The notes under the pieces were generated by a model, which was not told where the DNA came from, did not search any database, and worked only from the letters and a program-made list of their open reading frames with translations. 21,840 nucleotides of DNA from IMG/VR virus record IMGVR_UViG_3300002123_000037, positions 1-21,840 of that record; one strand, written 5' to 3'. Positions 1 to 8,200 of this stretch are shown in pieces. Position numbers and translations under genes: made by a program. This DNA is from a virus. Numbering within the stretch: the first letter of the stretch is position 1; every line of letters begins with the position of its first letter.

Positions 1-336
1 CGGCGTCGCCGTCCCGATGCCGACGTTGCCTGTAGAATCTATCGACAATCTTGTTAGACCTTGAGTATCATCTATTATACTAAAGTTATCTGCGTCTACA
101 TTGATAGACCAATCATTGTCACCTGCAGTTGTATCGGTTAGGGTAATAAGAGGAGTGGTATCTTGAAGTGTGATATCAGATAAAATACCAACTCCAGAAA
201 TATTTAAATTACCTATTTGTTGAGTGCCTGGAGTTACTTTCTGTAATCCTATATCACCGCCATATTTAGTCCAACCATATATATTTGTTGTTCCTAACAA
301 CAATATTCCTAAAATTATTGATATTATTTTCTTCAT
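1..336 (-). CDS. Tail-fibre-like protein with signal peptide (N-terminal part, runs off window)
   Basis: This frame is open from an ATG at 336 to the window edge and gives 112 residues of an incomplete protein. The ATG overlaps the TGA of the upstream gene (ATGA) and has GGAG a few bases before it, which fixes the start. Residues 1-21 look like a Sec signal peptide: MKK, a hydrophobic run (IISIILGILLLG), then a polar end (TTNIYG). The rest is beta-prone and Asn/Asp/Thr-rich, with repeated D-T-T and I-T-L-T-D-T elements. It ends in GNVGIGTATP, a motif widely seen in phage tail fibre and trimeric stalk proteins. As the last visible gene of the tail block, a fibre or adhesin role is likely. A signal peptide is odd for a virion protein assembled in the cytoplasm. 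The receptor-binding part lies outside the window. Confidence 0.75.
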   Translation of the reverse strand, partial: MKKIISIILGILLLGTTNIYGWTKYGGDIGLQKVTPGTQQIGNLNISGVGILSDITLQDTTPLITLTDTTAGDNDWSINVDADNFSIIDDTQGLTRLSIDSTGNVGIGTATP

Positions 337-686
337 TTCTCTACTCCTCTAATCTTTGCAGTTACAGTTGGGTTTGTGCCACTGGTTAATGTAAGTAAGT
401 TAGCTCTTACCAAAAATGCTCCAGTATCTATTATCTCAAATATAGCTTTTGCTTGCCCTATTTCTTCAGCAGTGAATGCGTATCCACCTGAACCAGTCAT
501 AGGATTTACAGGCGTCCCATTTAAAGCTCCTTCTACTGCTAATATTACATCAGTCGGATCTCCTGTTAATGCTATTTCACAAGTCCAATCCCTATAGAAC
601 CTTTTCATGCCTGATACAATTGCTCCACGCCCTACTGCTGTAGCAGCGTCAAGCAAAGTAAATTCCTGTGTATATTTTCTATCCAT
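333..686 (-). CDS. Small beta-rich phage structural protein, function unknown
   Basis: This encodes 117 residues from an ATG with AAAGGAG about six bases upstream. I do not recognise a named domain. The sequence alternates short hydrophobic strands with turns (for example WTCEIALTGDPTDVILAVEG and FLVRANLLTLTSG) and has no Cys pair, membrane segment or signal, which suggests a small beta-sandwich. Such proteins are common near tail-tip and fibre genes. Its TGA overlaps the ATG of the fibre-like gene, so the two are probably translated together. A role as an accessory or adaptor protein for the fibre is an inference from position only. Confidence 0.7.
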   Translation of the reverse strand: MDRKYTQEFTLLDAATAVGRGAIVSGMKRFYRDWTCEIALTGDPTDVILAVEGALNGTPVNPMTGSGGYAFTAEEIGQAKAIFEIIDTGAFLVRANLLTLTSGTNPTVTAKIRGVEK

Positions 687-704
687 TTTTTATCTCCTTT
701 TATT

Positions 705-732
705 ATTATAACATTATATCATTTATTGTCAT
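705..732 (-). promoter_or_regulatory. Possible sigma70-type promoter before the last tail genes
   Basis: In the 46-base gap upstream of the 117-residue gene the minus strand carries ATGACA (732-727, one mismatch from TTGACA), 16 bases, then a perfect TATAAT (710-705). An RBS and ATG follow. This gap is longer than most here. The region is very AT-rich, so chance TATAAT matches are expected (a second lies a few bases upstream). Confidence 0.3.
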
Positions 733-1266
733 CTACAATTTTAAATAAGTTACTGTTAAACTATCCAATCTTGGAGTCCACTGCCCTCCTCCAGCAGTGC
801 AGGTTAATGTTGCTACAATTCTTATATATTTTGAATTCGGAACACTTGCAATATCAGTATAACTACCAGAATAAGTTATACCATCTGGTGAAGTCTGAAA
901 TACATAAGTAATACTTCCAGGAGTTGCAGGAGGTGCATATACTGTTGCACTTATATTTGAATAAGGACTATACATTCTTGATAATGGATCTGATGGTTCT
1001 TCAAGTGCTCTAACTTTATAATTATAATATTTATTCGTTATTATATTTGTATCGTGATGTTCTCTTATATTATGGTATATCTCACTTTCTGAAATATATA
1101 TTTTTATTCTTGAATATGCAGCACCATTAACACTTCTCCATATTTCATATCCACGCTCACAAGGTGGACTTACAGAATATGCCCAAGTATGTTCCCATGT
1201 AATTTTCATGTCTTTATTGGTAATAGCAACCGCTGCACAATTTGTAGGCGCTATCGGTAGACTCAT
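733..1266 (-). CDS. Fibronectin type III-like tail-tip protein
   Basis: This encodes 177 residues. The first ~110 look like a fibronectin type III domain: proline-rich start (IAPTNCAAVAI), a W-E strand (KITWEHTW), a GYEIWRS strand, a YYNYKVRAL strand, and a closing YSPYSNISATV strand. A second beta domain of about 65 residues (SITYVFQTSPDGITYSG to TPRLDSLTVTYLKL) resembles small discoidin-like or carbohydrate-binding modules seen in phage tails, though this is tentative. The start ATG overlaps the TGA of the hub-like gene (ATGA), with AGAGG just before it. FnIII domains are common in siphovirus tail proteins and are thought to help surface attachment. Here it directly follows the hub, so a tail-tip accessory or cell-binding role is likely. 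Confidence 0.7.
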   Translation of the reverse strand: MSLPIAPTNCAAVAITNKDMKITWEHTWAYSVSPPCERGYEIWRSVNGAAYSRIKIYISESEIYHNIREHHDTNIITNKYYNYKVRALEEPSDPLSRMYSPYSNISATVYAPPATPGSITYVFQTSPDGITYSGSYTDIASVPNSKYIRIVATLTCTAGGGQWTPRLDSLTVTYLKL

Positions 1267-2696
1267 TTTTTCCTCTCAAGTAAAGATATATTATCTCTAA
1301 AACTTTGCCAATTTTTTGTTGTAGTAGTATCTCCAAAATCAAAAGTTGCAGTCCCTGTTGTAATGCTTGTAGAGGCTGCTAATTCTACATGATCATACCC
1401 TGATGGCACTCTTGTATTTGAGAAAGTGCCAGTATTTAGTTCGCTTTCTGTATCCCAAGTCTTACCGTAAAAATAAAAAATTAATTTCATTCTTGTTGTC
1501 CAATCTGTTGGATTTAATGAATAGTTTACCAGCAACATAATGGAGGATACTTCTTCAACATTAATGATATTCCTTACTTGAATTGACGGTAAAAATTCTC
1601 CATCAATCTCAATAACTTTTTGAGACATTAATATTCTATTAAGATAATTCTCAGCCATATCAGCAGCTAACCCATTAGCAGTTACATAAGTATTATTAAT
1701 CTTCATTACCTGATTCCCTGTTCCACTGCCAGACGCTGCATATATTCCGCTTGCTCCAATAACTACTACTTTTGATATTCTATTCCTATCCCAATCTTGC
1801 CCTGTATACCACAGTTTTTGTATTCTGTTACTTGGTAAACTATAATCTACAATAGTCGGTTCGTTAGGGAAACTTCTATATTGTATCTTCCCTGCACCTG
1901 TGGTGTTAAAAGAACCAAAGGCTATTTCTGCAAGTATTTGCAAGCATTCTGCTACTGTCTTTTCTTCAAAAGAAATTGTCAATGTTGAAAATAATGATAC
2001 ATCTTCTATATCAAGGTCAGATAATGTCAAATCTGCATAAGTTACAAGCAAATCTTCAATAATATATTTAAAAGTCTTTGCTGTATAAGTTAATGGAGTT
2101 GCAACACCATCCGCATCAGGTAAGCCGACATAAGTCTCAAGTGCATTTTTCATATAATCAGTGCAATATAATCGGACTTTTCTTTCGTGTAACATATTCT
2201 CTATTTTTACTAATTTCTGAGTAGCAACTGCAATAAGAGAATCATGGTTAGATGGTATTGTATGTAGTCTAAAGCCAGCCCATACTATAACTTTTGAACC
2301 TACATAAGTCTTATTATATAAAACAGAAGCATCTGCATAATCAGTTAAATAATTATCGGTATTATCTAACTCTATTACTACATCAGAAGCTATAATTTGA
2401 GAAGTAGTCTCAAAAATATCAGGTATCTCATAATCTATTGAAGATATACTTATTATCCTGCTTGATAAATCTACAATATCACTGCCTAAATATAACCAGG
2501 CTCCAGAAAGTGGAGAATTATATTGGCTATGCTGTGCTGCAATAAAATCAGAATTGGCAGGTTGTAATGAATGAAATATTCCGTAATCTATCCATGCTTC
2601 AGATATTCCAATATTCTCAAATAAACTCAAGAAGTGTTCTGCTGCACTCCAATTTTGATCTCCCCAATTATATTGTCCCCAATTCCAACTTGGCAT
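1263..2696 (-). CDS. Baseplate/tail-hub-like minor tail protein
   Basis: This encodes 477 residues, starting at an ATG with AGAGGAAG four bases upstream. The N-terminus is tryptophan-rich (W4, W6, W11, W16 in a W-G-x-x-N-W pattern). Around residues 85-180 are strand patterns such as IIASDVVIELDNTDNYL and VRLYCTDYMKNALETYVG, and near 205-280 comes TVAECLQILAEIAFG followed by GAGKIQYRSF. This order (beta domain, then a helix of the 'L..LAE...G.....GKI.YR' type) is typical of gp27-like hub and tail-associated proteins of siphophages. The position after the tape measure and beside other tip genes agrees. No lysin or peptidase domain is apparent. The family assignment is by pattern, not by search. 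Confidence 0.65.
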   Translation of the reverse strand: MPSWNWGQYNWGDQNWSAAEHFLSLFENIGISEAWIDYGIFHSLQPANSDFIAAQHSQYNSPLSGAWLYLGSDIVDLSSRIISISSIDYEIPDIFETTSQIIASDVVIELDNTDNYLTDYADASVLYNKTYVGSKVIVWAGFRLHTIPSNHDSLIAVATQKLVKIENMLHERKVRLYCTDYMKNALETYVGLPDADGVATPLTYTAKTFKYIIEDLLVTYADLTLSDLDIEDVSLFSTLTISFEEKTVAECLQILAEIAFGSFNTTGAGKIQYRSFPNEPTIVDYSLPSNRIQKLWYTGQDWDRNRISKVVVIGASGIYAASGSGTGNQVMKINNTYVTANGLAADMAENYLNRILMSQKVIEIDGEFLPSIQVRNIINVEEVSSIMLLVNYSLNPTDWTTRMKLIFYFYGKTWDTESELNTGTFSNTRVPSGYDHVELAASTSITTGTATFDFGDTTTTKNWQSFRDNISLLERKK

Positions 2697-2702
2697 CTTC
2701 CT

Positions 2703-2792
2703 CTATGACATCCATTTTAACAAATAAATAATAAATAATATCAAAGAAATTAACAATGCAAATGGGAGAATTAAATATATTATTTCATTCAT
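2703..2792 (-). CDS. 29-residue single-span membrane protein
   Basis: A short frame begins at the ATG at 2792, with GAGGTG five bases upstream that overlaps the end of the beta-helix gene (its TGA is at 2799-2797). It codes for M-N-E followed by a continuous hydrophobic stretch of about 22 residues (IIYLILPFALLISLILFIIY) and a basic tail ending LLKWMS. The TAG lies inside the RBS of the hub-like gene. It fills almost the whole gap between two genes, and its start, RBS and stop fit the tight packing. It should be a single transmembrane peptide of unknown role; holin-like, membrane-docking or superinfection-exclusion functions are all guesses. Confidence 0.6.
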   Translation of the reverse strand: MNEIIYLILPFALLISLILFIIYLLKWMS

Positions 2793-2796
2793 TTTT

Positions 2797-4224
2797 TCAC
2801 CTCGCAACTGCAACCATTGAAGGCGCAACTGTATATGTCGTCCTCAAGGAATCATAAGTGTGGACTCTAAATATGCCAGCAGTTAAGCCAGTTGTATAAT
2901 ATGTAGAACCATCTTTTGAGAATTCAATTAGTGATACAGTGCCACTATTAACTATAACATCAAGAGGATAAGGGTTTGTATTCTGATAATTATATGCAGA
3001 AGCTCCAACTGTAATAGTTGCAGGTGCAATATTATTATTATAATTTAAAAAATGCCCTACTTTGTTGGAATCTGATATAGTTCCACTTTGAATATAATTA
3101 TAAACACAATAAGGTTTATTTCCCGCATCGGTTACATAAATTGCAGTTCCCTTGCGTAGATAATTTAATGCAATAAAATTATCTTCACTCCCAGAACCTT
3201 CACAATATATATTTTTATCAAAATCTCTAATAAAATTACCTGCAACTATATTGCTATCACAATTGCCTCTTATATTTATTCCTATATTCCCACCACTATC
3301 ATCAAGGATTTCATTGCCAATTATTACATTTCTACTTGCATTACTAAGATACATTGCTACAGCACCAGCAGTTGCATTTCTAATAACATTCCCAATAATT
3401 ATATTGTTATTGCTATCACCTGTAAGATATATCCCATTACCAGAAGCTACAAGAGATGCTACTGAATTCCCGATAATACTAATATCTTTTGCACGATAAA
3501 GATATATCCCTTTATTGACATTACTAAAAAAGCAATTAGTTACTTTGCCTCGTTGTGAAGTGTCTGTTGTCGCATGAGGGTTAATATAAAGAGCCTCTGC
3601 GGGCATATCGCTAAAGACAACCCCATCTACTATTGAATCCGTGCAGCCAATTCCAATATTGATACCTCTATTATTTGTAGATATATAAGTTGCAGATTGT
3701 CCATCTATCCACATATTTCTGAATACCCAATTATTACAGTTAGTTATATCAAACAATCCTTTAGCTGAAGCAGACTCAAATCCTCTTTGTATTTTTGTTG
3801 CTTTCCCACATCCTTCTATTATTACACTATCAAAACTATCTTTAACAAGTTCTGCATGAAATAGATAAACACCTTCTCTCAAAGAAATTCTGCCACCAAC
3901 ACCAGCAGGTAAAGCATTTATAGCGGTTAATATTGTATCTTCATCGCTAATTCCATCACATACATAATTAGCATTTTGAGCTAACGGATAACCAGAGGGC
4001 GCTATAACTAAAGAAAATGGTGAATTAGTATTATTAAGTCTTGTTTTTGTATCACTATAATTGCCTTGAGGAGATGTCCCCAATGCTGTTTGTATTTTAA
4101 TAATACAATCTGCTAAATCATTAGGCACATCAGGCCTTGCAGATGTTGCTGTATTCTCTTTTGTATTATCTGTATCTAATGTTGCAGGAAAACTTGATCC
4201 TGCTCCAGACCCTATTTCTCCCAT
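2797..4224 (-). CDS. Right-handed beta-helix tailspike-like protein
   Basis: This encodes 475 residues. Residues 1-66 form a phage tail-type N-terminal segment (ATLDTDNTKENTATS, then NDLADCIIKIQTALGTSP), a pattern common in phage tip proteins. Residues ~85-150 match the entry to a pectate-lyase-like fold (CDGISDEDTILTAINALP, GGRISLREGVYLF, VIIEGCGKATKI). Residues ~150-390 carry repeated coils of the N-x-I-x-G-N-x-I type (NNNIIIGNVI, SRNVIIGNEI, DSNIVAGNFI), diagnostic of a right-handed parallel beta-helix (NosD/pectate lyase 3 type). The last ~80 residues form a separate beta cap. Proteins of this kind bind and often cleave surface polysaccharide. No catalytic residues can be assigned by eye, so depolymerase activity is an inference. 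The RBS GAGGTG lies inside the end of the upstream gene. Confidence 0.8.
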   Translation of the reverse strand: MGEIGSGAGSSFPATLDTDNTKENTATSARPDVPNDLADCIIKIQTALGTSPQGNYSDTKTRLNNTNSPFSLVIAPSGYPLAQNANYVCDGISDEDTILTAINALPAGVGGRISLREGVYLFHAELVKDSFDSVIIEGCGKATKIQRGFESASAKGLFDITNCNNWVFRNMWIDGQSATYISTNNRGINIGIGCTDSIVDGVVFSDMPAEALYINPHATTDTSQRGKVTNCFFSNVNKGIYLYRAKDISIIGNSVASLVASGNGIYLTGDSNNNIIIGNVIRNATAGAVAMYLSNASRNVIIGNEILDDSGGNIGINIRGNCDSNIVAGNFIRDFDKNIYCEGSGSEDNFIALNYLRKGTAIYVTDAGNKPYCVYNYIQSGTISDSNKVGHFLNYNNNIAPATITVGASAYNYQNTNPYPLDVIVNSGTVSLIEFSKDGSTYYTTGLTAGIFRVHTYDSLRTTYTVAPSMVAVAR

Positions 4225-4226
4225 TT

Positions 4227-4760
4227 TTACACCTCGCTAAATGTATAAGTAAATCTTCCTGTAAATATATCCGATGATGCTTTTGTAACTGCCGTAAATA
4301 CCTGTCTGCTTATCATAGTTCCAGAACTTAGGGCGTTAAATGTTGATGCTTCCTGTATTGTAATTTCAGAAGTAGAGGGATCATTAGCTCCCCATTGAGT
4401 TTCAACATAAAATACTTTTGTTCCTGTTGTATGAACATAAGAACTATAAGTTTTTATATTTACTACAGCACCTTGTAACAATGTCTGAGTTGCTGCAAAG
4501 GCATTGCTTGCACCATTACCATAACCAATACCCGCATGTGTTATGCCAGTTGGTGGAGTTCCACCCGAAGCTATTCTATGGCATAACCAATCAAACCCTC
4601 CATTGGTCATACTATTGCATTCACCTTTTATATGTTTAAGTAACTTGCCATCTTTATCATATAACCAACCTTCAAATTCATCTTTGATTTTTAATACTCT
4701 TTCTTTGCCATCAAAACTTATAACATCTAAAATTTTCTTTATTATATTTATGTCTATCAT
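4227..4760 (-). CDS. Minor tail / fibre-adaptor-like protein
   Basis: This encodes 177 residues. It has a short helical N-terminus (IDINIIKKILDVISF), then GWLYDKDGKLLKHIKGECN, and a region reading MTNGGFDWLCHRIA followed by THAGIGYGNGASNAFAATQT. The last motif, an 'IG.G......T.L' loop followed by strands to the C-terminus (GRFTYTFSEV), is common in small beta-sandwich phage proteins encoded beside fibres and spikes. Its ATG overlaps the TGA of the upstream gene (ATGA) and there is no strong SD, so translation is probably coupled. A linker or adaptor for the beta-helix protein encoded next is plausible. No enzymatic motif is seen. Confidence 0.6.
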   Translation of the reverse strand: MIDINIIKKILDVISFDGKERVLKIKDEFEGWLYDKDGKLLKHIKGECNSMTNGGFDWLCHRIASGGTPPTGITHAGIGYGNGASNAFAATQTLLQGAVVNIKTYSSYVHTTGTKVFYVETQWGANDPSTSEITIQEASTFNALSSGTMISRQVFTAVTKASSDIFTGRFTYTFSEV

Positions 4761-5161
4761 GCTTTTATCGGTATTGCACTTAGCAATGCCGACCCTTCTA
4801 ATTCAATATTACCAACATAATAGGTTATATCTCTTTTATGAAAATGAACAAAATTAAATTCATTAGTCCAAAATCCAGATAATGCATAATTAGGGTAAGT
4901 AGTTGGATAAGGAATAAAAGATAATTCTGTATGTAAATTATATACTTGCCTTAATTGTTCATAATCAGTAGAATTAAGGAGAGATTCCGTTGAGAATTCC
5001 ATCCTTGCTTTCATTCTATAGCCCTGATGATATATTTTGGGTTCTTTAGTAAATACCTGATGAATCTCCTTTTGTTCCTCAAACCAGACATTCATAGGGA
5101 ATGGTGAATGCTGTAATTGATATTCGTTTCCTGCTATTCCAATTTTAGGAGGTGCTTCCAT
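4757..5161 (-). CDS. Minor tail protein downstream of tape measure (distal-tail-like position)
   Basis: This encodes 134 residues with GGAAGGGAATT before the ATG. It is a soluble protein rich in aromatic residues (FWTNEFNFVHFHKR, YPTTYPNYALSG) without signal or membrane segment. I do not recognise a family. The place directly after the tape measure usually holds the distal tail protein or a small tip protein, and the size fits a truncated or single-domain version. The start overlaps the end of the small membrane protein gene upstream by 17 bases. Calling it a distal-tail-like protein is an inference from gene order. Confidence 0.55.
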   Translation of the reverse strand: MEAPPKIGIAGNEYQLQHSPFPMNVWFEEQKEIHQVFTKEPKIYHQGYRMKARMEFSTESLLNSTDYEQLRQVYNLHTELSFIPYPTTYPNYALSGFWTNEFNFVHFHKRDITYYVGNIELEGSALLSAIPIKA

Positions 5162-5291
5162 AATTCCCTTCCAAAAAATAATTGATTTTAGCCTTATAGT
5201 AAAGGAAAAAGAAGGAAGTCAATATAATACCATCAATCAACAATAAAAATGCAACCACGAGTCTAATTTTAAGCCAAACGGGTATATGCAA
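5145..5291 (-). CDS. 48-residue single-span membrane protein (TTG start)
   Basis: In the 132-base gap after the tape measure the minus strand carries a frame from TTG at 5291 to TAA at 5147-5145. A GGAGGG lies seven bases upstream, inside the end of the tape-measure gene. The product starts MHIPVWLKIR, then has a hydrophobic span of about 22 residues (LVVAFLLLIDGIILTSFFF) followed by LYYKAKINYFLEG. Basic residues flank the span on both sides. The frame overlaps the next gene by 17 bases. The good RBS and complete filling of the gap support it, although the non-ATG start lowers certainty; an in-frame GTG at codon 12 is a worse alternative. The function is unknown. Confidence 0.5.
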   Translation of the reverse strand: MHIPVWLKIRLVVAFLLLIDGIILTSFFFLYYKAKINYFLEGNYGSTS

Positions 5292-5293
5292 TT

Positions 5294-8200
5294 TTAGACC
5301 CTCCTATTGCTATTTCTATTAATTGCAGGCTGTATATACCACCTAACTATTTTATCCCAATATGCAGGGTCATCAATAGCACCGCCTTTAAGGTTGATAA
5401 TAACATTAATAGGTTGTTGAGGAATAGAACCAGTTTTGTTTATATAATCTAAAGCTGGCAAGGTTTCTTGATTAACAGAATTCCTTCTTGTAATATATTC
5501 TCCTCTTTGTGCTATAATCATTTGTTCGCCTGCTGAAATCATAGGAGTATACCAACCACCATGTGCTTTGATAATACCGCCATAATGAAAGTTTGGCGAA
5601 GGCGGAGGTGCAACATTATAAGATACATTAATTGTTTTTGGAGCTAATTGTATTGAATTTAACCATTCTAATGTAGCCCCAAAGTCAAAAGCTCCAGCTC
5701 TAGCGGAATTCAATATAGTCGTTAGATATTGAACTTGTGCTGCTGTAAATCCTGATTGACTTGCATTTTGTAATAACGCTAAAGCCATATCCATCAATTT
5801 AGTTCTATATTCTAATGTAACTCCCGTAGCATTTTGTGTTTGTGCAGCCATCACAACAATAGAAGCTATTAATTGTTTTGCTGAGGCATTAGCCATATCT
5901 GAGGTAGGAGTTTGTTCTTTTAATATATTAAGATACCGTTCTGAAGCTGAGCCGACTGTCTGCATTACTCCTTCAAATTCTCCAAAATTTACTTTTCCAT
6001 AATTAACTCTATTAATAGTATCGTCAAGAGCTTCTGCAATAACTGTTAATCCCACTTTAAAATCACCTAAAGAGCCATCTACTAATGCTCTAATAGAAGC
6101 GTCTAATGCTTGGATGCCTCTAGACTCATCCGTTGCTTTTATTCCAAGTCCTTCAAAAACAGAAGGTGCGTTTTTGCCAAATCCTAATGCTCCTAATAAT
6201 GAACCGCCTATACCACCTAGAATTGCTCCTATGGGTCCCCCAATAGCCATTCCTGCCATAGCTCCTGTTGCTCCGCCAATACCTCCAGCAGGTCCCCTTT
6301 TCCCAAATAACTTACTTATTATATTTCCACCTATAAATCCCAATCCCCCAGCAGTTACAAGACCACCAAGCGAAGCTCCAAGAGATTCCTCAACTATTGC
6401 TAATTGATCTGCGATTGCATAAGCGGCATCACTAACCGCTCCAATACCTAATGAAGAAACTGCATCTGCTACAGAATATGCAATATCAACAAGATTTCCT
6501 CCAAATAAACCAGCACCTGCTCCAGCTCCCCCTATACTTACCCCGCCACCTTCACCACCAAGAGATATTTTTGGTAATAATGCCCCTGCTGCTACACTCA
6601 CTATATTTTTTGCAGTTCCTCCGCCGCCGCCACCACCAAGACCTATAGCTCCAAGAACACTACCTATAATATCTTGTAATCCTATTTTCAACATGATAGC
6701 ATCTGCTACCATTTGAGCTATTGTTTTAAGGAATATATCTCTTAACATCTTCCAAAATCCAGTCCAGAAGTCTGAAAAACTTCTCATATGCCCTTTTAAC
6801 CCTTCAAACAAATAATTACCTATATAGTCCCTTGTCTTATCAGCAAAATCATAGCCCATTTCAGCCATCAGTAGTGTAGTAGAATGCCAGTTTTCTTCTG
6901 CACTTTTCCAGCCTAGTTTAAACGATTGCATAAGATTCATATTAGAAGAATTTAAATTTTGATTTAATTCTTCCATTGCTTTCATTTTTTCTCCTGCTGT
7001 AGCTTTATCGGATTTAAGTATTTCAAGGTTTGTAGCCATATTAATTTCTCTATTTTTATTTAATTTATCTATTTTTTCATCCAATAATTTTTGCGATAAG
7101 TCTATAGCACTATCATATAAAGTCTGGTCAACTTGCAATTGTAAATTTGCTGTATGTCCTGTTATAGAAAAATCTGTTTTCTCGCTAATTTCTTTCATCT
7201 TTTCTTTGCTTACAGAAAAACGATTGACTGATTCATCAAGAGTATCTTGTAATTTCACAATAGAAAATCTATCACTTATATCAATAGACATATGAAAATT
7301 TTGATCAAGATCATTAACTTTTTTGTAATATGTTGCCCAGATAGCTTCTTTTGCTTTCGCATTATTGCCAACTTTCTTTAAATCTTCATTTCTTTGTAAT
7401 GCTAATTTCTCATGTAAATCAGCATTGTCCATTGCATATTTTTTGAGATATTCTTCTGCAGCCTTAGCCTGTTTTTCCAATAATGCCTTTACTTTCTTTG
7501 CTTCTTCTTCATCAATTATTGCACCCATCTTAGGAGGTTTTGCATAAAAAGCTGATCCCCAAAGTTCTTTAAATTTTTTATCTGTTTTTTCTGCTGCTTC
7601 TGCCGCAGCCTGCAAAGCAGGAATAAGCCCTTTTTTAGTGCGTTGTTCCATAAACGCCATAGCTTTATCCATATTTGGAGCAATTCCTATAAATTCCTTT
7701 ATTTTGGTTATAATATTGTGCAATATTTCTATTCCCTTATCATCTTCTTTGAATAAAGGTTTGCTTTCTATATCATCAACAAATCCTTTCCATTTATTCC
7801 AGACATCTACTATTGCACTTGCAAGCCATGCAAGTTTATCCGCAAAGAAAGCAAGAGGAGTTATTATAAAAGTATCAACAATACCTGCAAAAGATTTCAA
7901 TGCTGTTAGCCAATCCATATAAACTTGTCTATTCTCCCAAATCGTTGCTCCAAAATTTGCAATTGAGGTAGCCGTATTTTCTAATTTCACACTTAATTCA
8001 TCTAGCCATCTTGCTCCTTGTATGCTTTCAAAATATTCATTTATCTCTTTTGTCTTCTCTAAAATTAATTCAAATGTAGGAACAAATAATTGTCTTAAAG
8101 TTTTGGTATATAAAGTCTTCAAAGAAGACCCAATAGCTTCCCATGTATTTTCAAAATCTTTAGAGGCAGCCCCAAAACCTTCTAATAATTTTCCTAAATT

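Noticed and set aside
3251-3499. Plus-strand open frame rich in Ile, Leu and Pro, like a membrane protein
   Set aside because: It is the antisense image of the Asn/Ile-rich beta-helix repeats (AAT/ATT codons read backward) and has no RBS.
4543-4857. 104-codon plus-strand open frame
   Set aside because: It spans two well-supported minus-strand genes and their ATGA junction, and has no RBS or recognisable content.
6114-6407. Plus-strand proline-rich open frame
   Set aside because: It is antisense to the Gly-rich hydrophobic part of the tape measure (Gly codons read as Pro).
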